A stretch of DNA of 64,000 bases from Cloacibacillus sp. An23 (GTDB taxonomy: Bacteria > Synergistota > Synergistia > Synergistales > Synergistaceae), in the NCBI RefSeq assembly GCF_002159945.1, contig NZ_NFJQ01000007.1, forward strand, positions 1-64,000, written 5' to 3'. Made by a program: the position numbers and the translations under genes. Position 1 is the stretch's first letter; every line of letters begins with the position of its first letter. The notes under the pieces were generated by a model. That model ran no database searches, had not been told where the DNA came from, and saw nothing but the letters and a program-made list of their open reading frames with translations. Below, one piece after another: positions 24,110 through 33,034 of the stretch.

Positions 24110-25219
24110 CTATTCCGGCATCCTTCCCTCAAAGTATATGGACAGCTGCGCGTGTATCTTTCCCCAGTCGGCGCGGCGGCCTGTCCATTTTTTCGTTATA
24201 TCTATCATCGCAAGGTACAGCATTTTGAAGAGGCTGTCGTCTGTCGGGAATACTGACTTCGCTTTGGTCACTTTCCTCAGCTGCCTGTTAAATCCTTCTA
24301 TTTCGTTCGTTGTGTAGATAAGTTTCCGGATCTCCTGCGGGTATTTGAAGTATGTGCTCAGGTTTGGCCAGTTATCTTTCCATGATTTGGATATCTTAGG
24401 ATATTTCTTGTCCCATTTGTCTCCGAAGCCTTCAAGCGCTCCCAATGCCGACTGCTCATCAGGAGAGGTATAAACGGCTCTCAGGTCGTTCATGAGTTCT
24501 TTGATGTCTTTGTATGAGACGTATTTCCCAGAGTTGCGCAATTGGTGGATGATGCAATTCTGTATTTCCGTATTCTGGAATACTGCGTTGACGGCGGAGT
24601 CGAATCCTTTAAGGTTGTCTGTACAGGCGATGAAGATGTCTTCTACGCCTCTGTTCTTCAGGCTGTTTAATACTGAAGCCCAGTGCCCGATGAAGCGGGG
24701 CAGGCTCTACTTTGCGCTTTCGTTTTCCCCTACCCACATGCCGAGCACGTCTTTGCGTCCGTCAAGGTCTATGGCTATCGCTATGTAGACGGCTTTCTTT
24801 ACTATCTGTCCTTCGCTTCTGACGTGGTAGTGTATGGCGTCGAGGTAGACGACTACTGCATAGACAGGTTCAAGTGGACGCTGCTGCCATTCCCTAGCCA
24901 ACGGCAGTATTTTGTCGGTTATTCTGCTTACAGTGGTGTCCGATACGGAGATACCATATATGTCCCTGATGTGGTCTGAGATGTCGTCGGTGCTCATACC
25001 CTTTGCATACATTGATATGATTTTCTCTTCAATATCCTGGCTTATGCTTGTCTGGTTCTTTTTAAGGAGCTGAGGCTCGAACTCGCTTTTTCTGTCCCTG
25101 GGTACAGAGAGCTCGACGTTTCCGAAACTGGTGCGAAGGGTTTTTCCGCTGTGTCCGTTACGGCTGTTGTCCGTGTTCTTGTTCTTATAGACAATATGAG
25201 TTTTCTCTTTGCCTATCAT
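24110..25219 (-). pseudogene. Broken IS256-family transposase
   Basis: Two reading-frame pieces make up one IS256-type (mutator) transposase. The upstream piece carries GKTLRTSFGNVELSVPRDRKSEFEPQLLKK and the DDE region start YLDAIHYHVRSEGQIVKKAVYIAI up to GENESAK; the downstream piece continues WASVLNSLKNRGVEDIFIACTDNLKG, then LIYTTNEIEGFNRQLRKVTKAK. Between them an in-frame insert (24684-24707) brings a TAG stop. The N-terminal ~50-60 residues of the family are also missing; homology fades near 25220. No intact terminal inverted repeats were recognised, so the element is probably immobile. Confidence 0.88.
24684..24707 (-). repeat. 24-nt palindromic insert, copy 1 (inside IS256 transposase)
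   Basis: Relative to the conserved GENESAK-FW junction of IS256 transposases, a stretch with the core GCCTGCCCCG-CTTCAT-CGGGC is inserted and adds a TAG. The net gain is 24 nt. The same sequence, with a few substitutions, occurs at 48765-48788 and 52019-52041. The arms TGCCC and GGGCA pair around the loop. Confidence 0.75.
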
Positions 25220-25263
25220 AGCGAGTTCACCTAACAACAAAGCCGGGCGGCGCGCGTTATGGC

Positions 25264-25305
25264 AAAAAAATATAATCGTGATTATTATAATCACGATTAT
25301 ATTAC
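25264..25305 (-). terminator. Intrinsic terminator of the ABC-double-cubane operon
   Basis: ATAATCGTGATTA and TAATCACGATTAT form a perfect 13-bp stem with a 3-nt loop; on the minus strand the hairpin runs into TATATTTTTTT. It sits 30-70 bp beyond the activator stop codon, so it ends that operon. Confidence 0.85.
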
Positions 25306-25334
25306 AGGGCTTTTGGCGCGGGCTGCGTTGTGGG

Positions 25335-26096
25335 TTACCGGCTGCGCTCTTCTATCACCGCGGCGCCTATCGCGCCGGCGAACTGCGCTTTTTCCGGGGT
25401 TATCACCCGGCGGCCGGTTTTTTGTTCTATCAGGCGGGCGAGCAGGCGGTTCTGGGCGCAGCCTCCGGTGAAGCAGATTTCGCCGCCGTCGGAGACTCTC
25501 GACAGGAGGTTCGCGGCTCTCTGCGCCACGGAGTCGAGCAGGCCGAGGCATATCGAGTTTTTGTCCACGCCTTTGGCGAGGAGGCCGATGACTTCGGACT
25601 CGGCGAAGACGGTGCACATGTTGTTGATGGGCTGGAGTTCCGTATCTTCGGGGATGGAGCAGAAGTCCGCGAGCTTGCAGCCGAGGTGGGCCGCCATGCT
25701 TTGAAGGAATCGGCCGGTGCCGGCCGCGCATTTGTCGTTCATCAGGAAGTCGAGGACTTTGCCGTTTTCGTCTATTTTTATGACTTTCGAGTCCTGTCCG
25801 CCTATGTCGAGCACTGTGGTCGCCTCTGGCGCGAGCCGGTGGGCCCCCGCGGCGTGGCATGTTATCTCGGTGACGCGGTGGTCGGCGTCGAAGATGTTGC
25901 GTCCGTAGCCGGTGACGGTGATGTGTACGTCGTCGCGCTTGAGTATGTGCCCGCGGCGGCATACCTGGCGCACGGCTTTTTCTGCGCTTTCATTGAGATC
26001 CCATCCGGTCGGAGTTATGTAGTAGACGAAGCGCGCGCCGTTCCAGAGCACGCATTTGGTCGCCGTCGAGCCGATGTCCAGGCCTACGTTCGCCAT
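25335..26096 (-). CDS. ATP-dependent activator of a double-cubane/2-hydroxyacyl-CoA dehydratase-type protein
   Basis: A 253-residue ASKHA-fold ATPase (BcrD/HgdC/YjiL family) that couples ATP hydrolysis to low-potential electron transfer. ATP-binding motifs are GLDIGSTATKCVLW (residues 4-17) and TVLDIGGQDSKVIKID (about 100). The subunit-bridging [4Fe-4S] cluster ligands are the cysteines in NDKCAAGTGRFLQ and NNMCTVFAESEV. The ATG overlaps the stop of the gene upstream (TAATG), so the two are translationally coupled. It most likely reduces the protein encoded at 26096-27256. Confidence 0.93.
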   Translation of the reverse strand: MANVGLDIGSTATKCVLWNGARFVYYITPTGWDLNESAEKAVRQVCRRGHILKRDDVHITVTGYGRNIFDADHRVTEITCHAAGAHRLAPEATTVLDIGGQDSKVIKIDENGKVLDFLMNDKCAAGTGRFLQSMAAHLGCKLADFCSIPEDTELQPINNMCTVFAESEVIGLLAKGVDKNSICLGLLDSVAQRAANLLSRVSDGGEICFTGGCAQNRLLARLIEQKTGRRVITPEKAQFAGAIGAAVIEERSR

Positions 26097-27256
26097 TACA
26101 GCATCTCCGTGAAGGCGCCGAAGCGTGTCGCGAGCTGTCCGACGTCGCCCTGCGAGTAGTCGGTCTCGACCGCTATGTAGGGCACGCCTTCTTCGGCGAG
26201 GAAGCGTCTTATGTTGTAGCTTTCGACGTTGTAGGTGTGGCATGCCTGGAGTATCACGTCAACCACGGCGTCGGCCTTGTATTTTTTGACGTATTCGCGG
26301 ATGAGCGAGATGCGTTCGTCGTTGGGGGACATGACGGAGCATGGGATGGAGAGGTATTTTTCCGTGAGCGCGTCTATCGGGTCTATGTCTTCGCGCACTT
26401 TGCGGCAGAACCCCTTGATGTTTCCGCAGTTTTCGAAGCCGACAACGAGCGAAGGGCTTTCGGAGTTTTCTATCGCGTCTACGACTTTTTCGAGCGATTT
26501 GCCCATCGGGCAGCCCGTTATGAGTATGCGGTGCGAGGATATGTCTTTGCGGCAGAGGCCGTTGGCGTAGGCTTCGAGTATAGCGTCAACGAGCTCGTTT
26601 ACCTTGGCTACGCTCTTTTCGTAGTCGAAGGTGAATTTGAGGAAGTCGGAGACGAGCATTATCTCTTTGCCGCCGACCATCGGGACGGGGAGCGTCGCCG
26701 TGTCGTAGAAGCGCATCGCGGCCGCCTGCATTGAGTTGCGCAGCTCTATGGATTTGCGGAGCTTCTCGTCTGTTATCTCGACGCCGAAGCGTTCTTCGAG
26801 GACTTTCTTGAGCTTGATTATCTCATGTTTCCAGAGCTCGCGGCTCATTTCGTGCTTCGGGTCCTGCGGCAGCTGCATGACGTGGGTCGGGCGCAGCTCG
26901 TTCAGCAGCTCGTACATTTTTTTCTTGCCGTCGCAGGTGGTCTCTCCTATGACTATGTCGCAGAAGTGGAAGTACGGGCATGTGTCGGTGAGCGCGAAGC
27001 CGTAGCTCGACTTGATTAGCGGGCAGAGGTTGCGCGGCAGGTGTTTTTCCGCCGCCGATATAGGTTTGTCGCTCGTGCTGCAAAGCGAGACGGCGACGCC
27101 TCCGACGGCGTTGACCAGCTCCCACGGCGTGAAGGTGCAGTAGGTGCCGACGACGGGTACTCCCGCCTCTTTCAGTTCTTTTATGCGCACCGGGCCGTTG
27201 CGCACCGCTTCGCTCATTTCTTCTAATATCGCGTCTATTTTTTCAATATTGCTCAT
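26096..27256 (-). CDS. Double-cubane cluster protein (2-hydroxyacyl-CoA dehydratase family)
   Basis: A 386-residue single-subunit member of the HgdB/BcrBC family (YjiM-like). Cysteines at 40, 59, 78, 93, 99 and 108, plus those in TGCPMGK, FENCGNIKGFC and LQACHTYN, fit the ligand supply for an [8Fe-9S] double-cubane cluster. There is one dehydratase-like subunit rather than two, and it is paired with one activator, which is the arrangement of the characterised double-cubane cluster proteins that reduce small molecules such as acetylene with ATP. Its natural substrate is unknown. It lies 15 bp after the ABC ATPase gene, so it belongs to the ABC transporter operon. Confidence 0.88.
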   Translation of the reverse strand: MSNIEKIDAILEEMSEAVRNGPVRIKELKEAGVPVVGTYCTFTPWELVNAVGGVAVSLCSTSDKPISAAEKHLPRNLCPLIKSSYGFALTDTCPYFHFCDIVIGETTCDGKKKMYELLNELRPTHVMQLPQDPKHEMSRELWKHEIIKLKKVLEERFGVEITDEKLRKSIELRNSMQAAAMRFYDTATLPVPMVGGKEIMLVSDFLKFTFDYEKSVAKVNELVDAILEAYANGLCRKDISSHRILITGCPMGKSLEKVVDAIENSESPSLVVGFENCGNIKGFCRKVREDIDPIDALTEKYLSIPCSVMSPNDERISLIREYVKKYKADAVVDVILQACHTYNVESYNIRRFLAEEGVPYIAVETDYSQGDVGQLATRFGAFTEML

Positions 27257-27271
27257 AATCGGCTCCCCTTT

Positions 27272-28030
27272 TTATTTCTGATTCAGTTCCAAAAGTTCGA
27301 GAATCCGCTCCGCCATTTCGCCGTATCCCTTCGTCGCGCGGCTGCGCGGACGCTCGAACGGGACTTCTATTTCTTCAAGCACGCGGCCGGGATGAGCGGT
27401 CATGACGACTATCCTGTCCGCGAGATATAGCGCCTCGTCCACGCTGTGCGTGACGAAGACGACCGTTTTTCTGTCCTGCTCCCATATCCTGAGCAGCTCG
27501 CGCTGGAGCAGTACGCGCGTGTGCGCGTCGAGAGCGCCGAAGGGCTCGTCCATGAGCAGCACTTCGGGGTTGTTGGCCAGGGCTCGCGCGATGGCTGCAC
27601 GCTGGCGCATACCGCCGGAAAGCTCGTGCGGTTTCGCGTCCGCGAACTTTTCAAGCCCCACGCGCGCGAGGTAGTCCATCGCGACCTCACGGCGGCGTTT
27701 CGCCTCCATGCCGGCGAACTCGGGGCCCAGCGCCACGTTGTCGGCGACAGTGCGCCACGGCAGGAGCGAGTATTCCTGAAAGACCATGCCGCGCTCTTTG
27801 CCCGGCCCAGTCACGGGCGCGCCCTTGTATAATACTTCGCCGGACGTTGCGGCCTCGAGTCCCGCGACTACGCGCAGCCAGGTGGACTTGCCGCAGCCGG
27901 ACGGGCCGAGCAGGCAGACGAATTCTTTGCCGCCGACCGCGATGCTGGCGTCCGCAATCGCCTCGAGCTTTCCGCCGCCGTCCAGGACGAACTCTTTGCG
28001 CAGATTTTTAGTCTCGATGAGCGGCGTCAT
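27272..28030 (-). CDS. NitT/TauT-type ABC transporter ATP-binding protein
   Basis: A 252-residue ATPase of the SsuB/TauB/NrtD group. It has Walker A LLGPSGCGKSTWLRV (about 40-54), the Q-loop in MVFQEYSLLPWRTV, signature LSGGMRQRAAIARAL and Walker B VLLMDEPFGALD, followed by VTHSVDEALYLADRI. The ATG at 28030 overlaps the permease stop (ATGA). Longer in-frame extension upstream lies inside the permease gene and is not used. It powers import of the ligand bound by the protein at 28953-30053. Confidence 0.95.
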   Translation of the reverse strand: MTPLIETKNLRKEFVLDGGGKLEAIADASIAVGGKEFVCLLGPSGCGKSTWLRVVAGLEAATSGEVLYKGAPVTGPGKERGMVFQEYSLLPWRTVADNVALGPEFAGMEAKRRREVAMDYLARVGLEKFADAKPHELSGGMRQRAAIARALANNPEVLLMDEPFGALDAHTRVLLQRELLRIWEQDRKTVVFVTHSVDEALYLADRIVVMTAHPGRVLEEIEVPFERPRSRATKGYGEMAERILELLELNQK

Positions 28031-28863
28031 CTTGAAAGCCTCTGCCACGCGAAGCATTTCGCCTCGAAGTACCGGAAGGCCGCGTCGAGCGCGAGGCCCA
28101 CGGCGCCTATGCTGACCATGCCGGCTATGACTATGTCCGTGCGCGCCACTGTGTAGGCGTGCGTTATGACGTAGCCGATGCCGGAGATGCTGCCCGGCAT
28201 CATCTCGGCGGCTACGAGGCACATCCATGCGACGCCGAGGCCGAGCCTCATGCCCGTCACTATCGACGGGGCCGCCGCCGGGAGCAGTATCTTCAAAAAT
28301 ATGTCGCGTTCGGATGCCCCGAGGACGCGAGCGGAATCTATCAGCGTGGAGCGCACGCTCGAAACGCCGTAGACCGTGTTGAGCAGTATCGGGAAAAAGG
28401 CGCCTATGAAAATAATGATGAGCATCGAAAATTTGATGTTGTTGAGAAAGACGTACCATTCGCCCTCTTCTACGCCGAGCATCGTCGCGAAGCTGGCTAC
28501 GCCGAACCACGCGAGGACGAGCGGTATCCACGCGAGCGGCGGCATCGGGCGGAGGATCTCCACGAGCGGAGTCATAAAGCGGTTGACCTTTTTGTAATGT
28601 CCCATAAGTATGCCGAGCGGCAGGGCGAGGACGAGCCCCGCGGCGTAACCGCAGAACACGCGGATCGAGCTCATGCCGAGGTTCTGCATCAGTGAGCCGA
28701 GGCGGAGCAGATCTTTGTTCGGATGCATAAAGATAGTCCAGACCTGTCCGACGGTCGGAAGCACGACGTCGTTTTTAAGCTCTACGGCTATGACCTCCCA
28801 TATCGCGAGCACGAGCAGCGGCGCGGCGCACGGCAGAAAAACCCTCTCAAAAAGAAATTTCAT
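28027..28863 (-). CDS. NitT/TauT-type ABC transporter permease
   Basis: A 278-residue inner-membrane permease of the SsuC/TauC family with about six hydrophobic segments. The EAA loop reads DSARVLGASERDIFLKILLPAAAPSIVTGMRLGLGVAW (about residues 180-220). The typical start (AIWEVIAVELKND..LPTVGQVW) and PLVEILRPMPPLAWIPLVLAWFG are present. It overlaps the ATPase gene by four bases and follows the binding-protein gene by 89 bp. Confidence 0.94.
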   Translation of the reverse strand: MKFLFERVFLPCAAPLLVLAIWEVIAVELKNDVVLPTVGQVWTIFMHPNKDLLRLGSLMQNLGMSSIRVFCGYAAGLVLALPLGILMGHYKKVNRFMTPLVEILRPMPPLAWIPLVLAWFGVASFATMLGVEEGEWYVFLNNIKFSMLIIIFIGAFFPILLNTVYGVSSVRSTLIDSARVLGASERDIFLKILLPAAAPSIVTGMRLGLGVAWMCLVAAEMMPGSISGIGYVITHAYTVARTDIVIAGMVSIGAVGLALDAAFRYFEAKCFAWQRLSR

Positions 28864-28952
28864 CTATTCCTCCGTAAAGCCCGCCGCGCGGAACATTCGC
28901 GCGGCGGCAGGCGGCCTCCGGCCGGAAAGAGCCGGAGGCGCGCCGTAAATTC

Positions 28953-30053
28953 TTACCTTGCGGACTTCGTGAAGCGGAAGTCGAATACCTGGTCCTGAAC
29001 GTCGGCGAGCTTCTTGCCCTTGAGAGAGCCGGTGAGCTGTCCGAGCTCGTTGAGGATGTCGGGATAGAGCGAGGCGTTCTTCATCCACGTCGGAGTGACG
29101 GTCGTGGAGAGTCCCATAACGGCCTTCGAGATGACCTCGGGCTCTACGCCGAGCCAGTCGCCGGTGGCCTTGGCCGCCTCTTCCTTATTGGCGAGGCACC
29201 ACTCACTGCTCACGGTCATGAGCTTCACGAAGGAGCGCAGCGCTTCGGGCTCTTCGGCTATCGCCTTGTCGCTGGCGGCTATGCAGCAGCATGGGAAGTC
29301 CGCCCATTCGCCCGCCGGCGGAAGCTCTTTAAGCTGGAGCACGATATGTCCCTGTCCCTTCGCCTCTACCACTTCGGGAGTCGGCGCGGGGATGACGGCG
29401 AACTCGACCTGCTTCGCGACCATCGCGGGGATGACGTTCGGGATGCCTTTGAGGTCCATCATAACTATGTCGGCCTGCTCCTTCGTCGCGTTCGCGTCGC
29501 CGGTCACGCGGAGGTTTGACTGCGCCATGGCGGCCTCGAAGACTATCTTAGGGGCGCTCGTCGGGGAGTGGTAGCCGACGGTCACGGGACGCTTCGACTC
29601 CTTGACGTACTTCTCGAAGCCGTCCCAGCCCTTAACGTCGATGTCGTTGCGCGCCACCATCGCGATGGCGTCCGACTGAAGCGGGGCTATGACTTTTATC
29701 TTCGCGCCGCTGTCTATGCCGGAGAGCATCGCGGGGAATGAGTTCGTCGTGAGGTCGAGGTGCCCCTGCGCGAAAAGCGTCGTGGCCTCGGAGCCGCTCT
29801 TCGTAACGACGACCTCAAGGCGCGCGACCTTCTTGCCGTTGTCGTAGAGGTCGAACTTCTCCTTCGGCACCACGGGCTTGAGCCATACGCCGAGATCCTT
29901 GAAATTCTCGCCCTCGGCCATCGCGACCATAAAAGCCTGCTGGTGCGTCGTCATCGTGTAGCTCGCACGGATGACCGGAACGTCCCCGGCGAACAACGGA
30001 GCGGCGAAGGCGAGTACGAGCGCCGCCGCCATCAAAGAGAGCAACTTCTTCAT
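28953..30053 (-). CDS. NitT/TauT-type ABC transporter substrate-binding protein
   Basis: A 366-residue periplasmic binding protein with signal peptide MKKLLSLMAAALVLAFAAPLFA and a mature part beginning GDVPVIRASYTMTTHQQAF. It has the two-lobe layout of the nitrate/sulfonate/taurine group (ARLEVVVTKSGSEATTLFAQGHLDLTTNS, IPAMVAKQVEFAVIPAPTPEVVEAKGQGHIV). ATG 30053 with AGAAGGAG is preferred to an upstream in-frame start. The ligand is unknown; association with a double-cubane reductase suggests a small, hard-to-reduce molecule. First gene of a five-gene operon. Confidence 0.93.
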   Translation of the reverse strand: MKKLLSLMAAALVLAFAAPLFAGDVPVIRASYTMTTHQQAFMVAMAEGENFKDLGVWLKPVVPKEKFDLYDNGKKVARLEVVVTKSGSEATTLFAQGHLDLTTNSFPAMLSGIDSGAKIKVIAPLQSDAIAMVARNDIDVKGWDGFEKYVKESKRPVTVGYHSPTSAPKIVFEAAMAQSNLRVTGDANATKEQADIVMMDLKGIPNVIPAMVAKQVEFAVIPAPTPEVVEAKGQGHIVLQLKELPPAGEWADFPCCCIAASDKAIAEEPEALRSFVKLMTVSSEWCLANKEEAAKATGDWLGVEPEVISKAVMGLSTTVTPTWMKNASLYPDILNELGQLTGSLKGKKLADVQDQVFDFRFTKSAR

Positions 30054-30754
30054 GAAACCATTCTCCTTCTGTATATATGATTTTTTTAAGCACGGCAAAG
30101 CCTCCCCCGTATATTGAAGGGGCCTCCGGCTAAAAAACTTATATAAGGAACTTTTGACTGCGGAAAGCTAGAAGGAGCCGTAACCGGAGCGGCCTTCGAG
30201 CGGAACTGTGCAGTCATGCGCCACGCGCATCACGCGGACCGCGAAGCGTCACGTCATTTTCATCACAGAACCGCACCCCCCTCCGGAATGAGAAATGATT
30301 AACATTCACTCGATTGCATTTTATAACACATCACGGGAATTTGCCACACCGCCGCCGCCGCGTGACGACGATATTTTGTCCGCGTGAACAAATTCGCGCC
30401 GCCGCGCGGCGGAGAGCGTACGCGCCGGACCATGCCAGTCCGCACGCCCGGCACGGCATATCCGCGGGCTCCGCACATACCGCGGAGGAAAGGAAAAACA
30501 CGAAGCCCGCGCGCCCAATCCGTCAGTCAGACTATAAAAATCAAGGCGGAAGACGGCGAGACGCCGCAGAAGCCGCGCCGGACGCAGCCTCCGCCCGCCC
30601 CCGCGCGCCGCTTTGGCGGGCGGACGCAAAGAACCGCCTGGGCGCGCGGCCGATGGATGGCGCGCGCCCAGGCGCGGCGCGGAATGACGAGAAATCCGTC
30701 TTTCTCGCGATGTTTAACTATATACGGCGTAAGGCTCGCCGGCGGAGGCGGGAC
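30054..30754. other. 700-bp non-coding region upstream of the ABC-double-cubane operon
   Basis: No convincing gene is seen here; long open frames on the plus strand are low-complexity Arg/Pro/Ala-rich shadows. The left third is AT-rich near 30260-30350 and should hold the promoter for the ABC operon. The right part is very GC-rich with strong secondary structure, notably the stem at 30635-30674. Confidence 0.6.
30635..30674 (-). terminator. Very stable 14-bp hairpin after the cyclodeaminase-like gene
   Basis: CGCCTGGGCGCGCG and CGCGCGCCCAGGCG pair perfectly around a 12-nt loop, about 80 bp beyond the stop of the gene at 30755. It has no T tract; it probably ends or protects the upstream message. 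Confidence 0.5.
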
Positions 30755-31768
30755 TTACAGCTCGACGTACCGTCCGAGCCCCTTCGCCTTCGCGAGCTCT
30801 AGGGCCTTTTTGCCAGTTGCCAGGTCGAGCGTCGCTATGCCGGTCGCGTCGAATATCGTAATCTCGTCAGGCGAGGTGCGCCCAGCCGCTTTCCCGGCGA
30901 TTACGTCGCCGAGCTCTCCCGCCACATCTTTTTCTGAGATCACACCCTTCGCCGCCGCCAGCTCGAGCTCTCCGCATCTGAAGCACTGCGGCGTATCGTC
31001 GGTGAATACGCGCGCTCCGGCGAAAATCTCCGGCTCTATCTCCTCCTTGCCGGGCATGTCAGCTCCGACGCAGCTAAGGTGCAGCCCCGGCTTCACCCAT
31101 TCTTTCTTTATTACAGGCGAGCGCGCCGGAGTCACGGTTATCGCAATATCGCTTTCGGCGAGCGCCGCGGCTATGTCCTCTGCGGCCTCGAACGAGACGG
31201 CGGAAGCGTCTATGCCGAAGGACTCGCGCAGCCGCTCGCGGCACGACGCGGCGAACTTCCTCGCGTTTTCCGCGTCGAGCGGGTCGGACACGCGCACGAC
31301 GTCGATTTTCGGCATCAGCAGCAGCGACGCGGCGATTTGAAATATCGCCTGACGGCCCGCGCCGAGTATGAAAAGGCGGCGCGACTCCGGGCGCGCGAGA
31401 AGGCTCGCGCCGAGCGCCCCCGCCGCTCCCGTCCTCATGCAGGTGATGAAAGAGGCGTCCATCACGCCCTGCGGTATGCCGGTCTCCGAGTCGAATATCA
31501 TCAGCATCCCCGTAAACACCGGCAGGCCGCGCTCCGCGTTGCCGGGAAAGCTGTTCAGCATCTTGAGGCCGTGGACTTTTTCGCCGAAGACGCAGCCGGA
31601 CTTTATGTCCATAACGCCGCGCGGCTCCTCGAAATCGTATGAGATGAGCGGCCACACGGCGGTCTTCCCGAGCGATTTCTGTCTGTAGACCTCGCGCACT
31701 CCCTCTATCGCGCTCTTCATGTCGAGCACATTTTCTATGTCGGCCCTGCTCAGAAACATTATCTCCAT
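30755..31768 (-). CDS. Ornithine cyclodeaminase/mu-crystallin family protein
   Basis: A 337-residue NAD(P)-dependent enzyme of the OCD/mu-crystallin family. The dinucleotide-binding motif LFILGAGRQAIFQIAASLL lies near residue 130, and VHGLKMLNSFPGN and GVMDASFITCMRTGAAGALGASLLA are family signatures around the active-site lysine and arginine. Members include ornithine cyclodeaminase, alanine dehydrogenase and ketimine reductases, which sequence alone does not separate. It follows an aminotransferase gene by 114 bp on the same strand, which fits an amino-acid or imine-interconverting pair. Confidence 0.9.
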   Translation of the reverse strand: MEIMFLSRADIENVLDMKSAIEGVREVYRQKSLGKTAVWPLISYDFEEPRGVMDIKSGCVFGEKVHGLKMLNSFPGNAERGLPVFTGMLMIFDSETGIPQGVMDASFITCMRTGAAGALGASLLARPESRRLFILGAGRQAIFQIAASLLLMPKIDVVRVSDPLDAENARKFAASCRERLRESFGIDASAVSFEAAEDIAAALAESDIAITVTPARSPVIKKEWVKPGLHLSCVGADMPGKEEIEPEIFAGARVFTDDTPQCFRCGELELAAAKGVISEKDVAGELGDVIAGKAAGRTSPDEITIFDATGIATLDLATGKKALELAKAKGLGRYVEL

Positions 31769-31882
31769 AAGTTTTCCGTCCCTCCAAAACCGCCGCCGCC
31801 CGTAAAAACGCGGCGAAGCGCTATAAATTCGTGTAAAAACTTATTGATTTTTAGTGACTAATATGTTCCGCCCCAAAAACCG

Positions 31883-33034
31883 TCAGCGCGAACGCTCGGC
31901 CGCTTCGTTCGCATCGAGCTCCTTCAAATACTCGCCGAAACGCGCGAGCCCGGCTTTGAAATATTCGACGTCTCCGAAGCCGTAGCCGATGCGGAAACTG
32001 CGCTCCTGCTGGAAGCAGCCGCCCTGACAGACGAGCACGCCTTTCTTCGCGAGCAGATCTTCCGCGAATTTCTGCGCCGGCACGTCGTAGTCGTAATAAA
32101 CGTAGGACGTCGGTCCAGCGCTGTCGCAGACGAGACGCAGCCGCGGCTGGGTACGCAGCCATTCGCGCAGAGCGGCGCGCCCCTCCTCGACGATTTTGCC
32201 GTTGCGCTTGTAGAAAACGTCCTTGTGCTCGAGTATTATCGCGGCGATCAGCTCGTTCAGCGGCCCTTCGCAGATGCTGTTGTAGGAGCGGCAGTTCATC
32301 AGCGCCTCTTTTATAGAAAGGTCGCGCGTGACGATCCAGCCGACGCGCGTCCCCGCGCTCGAAAATACCTTGCTCGTGCTGCTCGTGACTATGCCCTTTT
32401 CGTAGATGTCGCATATCGACGGCATATATTCGGCGCTCAGCCCGCGGTATATCTCGTCGCAGAGCACGTAGGCCCCGACGCCGCGCGCCATTTCCGCAAT
32501 CTCTTCGAGTTCTTCCTTAGAGAAGCGGTAGCCGGTCGGGTTGCCGGGGTTCGTCAGACATATCATCTTCGTCCACGCGTCCACCATCGCGCGTATTTTT
32601 TCGAGATCGACGCGGTATTCCTCGCCCTCGCCGCAGTTGTAGACCCGCACCTCGGAGCCGAGAGCCGCCGGTATCGAGTAGTGCTGCTGGTAGCTCGGCA
32701 GGACGCAGACGACGTTCATGCCGGGGCCGCATAAAGCCTGGCAGACTATCGAATTAGCGCCTGTGCCTCCGTGTACAGATATGACCATCTCGGGCGTCAC
32801 GCTTCCGTCGTAGAGCGCCGCTATCGCCGCCTTCAGCCTCGGCATCCCTTCGAAGTATCCGTAATGCAGGCTCATGACTTCGATCTCGCGGAAGAATTCC
32901 TCCCTGTCCGTCCCCGTAAGTTCCAGCATTTCGCCGACCGTCACGGGCTTGCAGCAGCTCGAGCCGAAGTTGTACTCCGCCTTGCCGTCGAGCGGGTTGA
33001 GCCAGAATTCCAGTTCAAAGCGCGCTATATCCAT
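31883..33034 (-). CDS. Class I/II PLP-dependent aminotransferase
   Basis: A 383-residue fold-type I aminotransferase. The PLP lysine is Lys222 in SSTSKVFSSAGTRVGW; other cofactor contacts are GGTGANSIV (89-97), NPGNPTGY (162-169) and CDEIYRGL (192-199). The length is normal. The N-terminus (residues 1-30) with FELEFWLNPLDGKAEYNFGSSCC differs from typical AspC proteins and resembles the group annotated as capreomycidine-synthase or generic aminotransferase; the amino donor is unknown. It is divergent from a PucR-type regulator. Confidence 0.92.
   Translation of the reverse strand: MDIARFELEFWLNPLDGKAEYNFGSSCCKPVTVGEMLELTGTDREEFFREIEVMSLHYGYFEGMPRLKAAIAALYDGSVTPEMVISVHGGTGANSIVCQALCGPGMNVVCVLPSYQQHYSIPAALGSEVRVYNCGEGEEYRVDLEKIRAMVDAWTKMICLTNPGNPTGYRFSKEELEEIAEMARGVGAYVLCDEIYRGLSAEYMPSICDIYEKGIVTSSTSKVFSSAGTRVGWIVTRDLSIKEALMNCRSYNSICEGPLNELIAAIILEHKDVFYKRNGKIVEEGRAALREWLRTQPRLRLVCDSAGPTSYVYYDYDVPAQKFAEDLLAKKGVLVCQGGCFQQERSFRIGYGFGDVEYFKAGLARFGEYLKELDANEAAERSR

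Noticed and set aside
30314-31340. Plus-strand open frames in the GC-rich spacer and across the cyclodeaminase-like gene
   Set aside because: The products are Arg/Pro/Ala-rich low-complexity strings partly antisense to a real gene; no ribosome site or domain.
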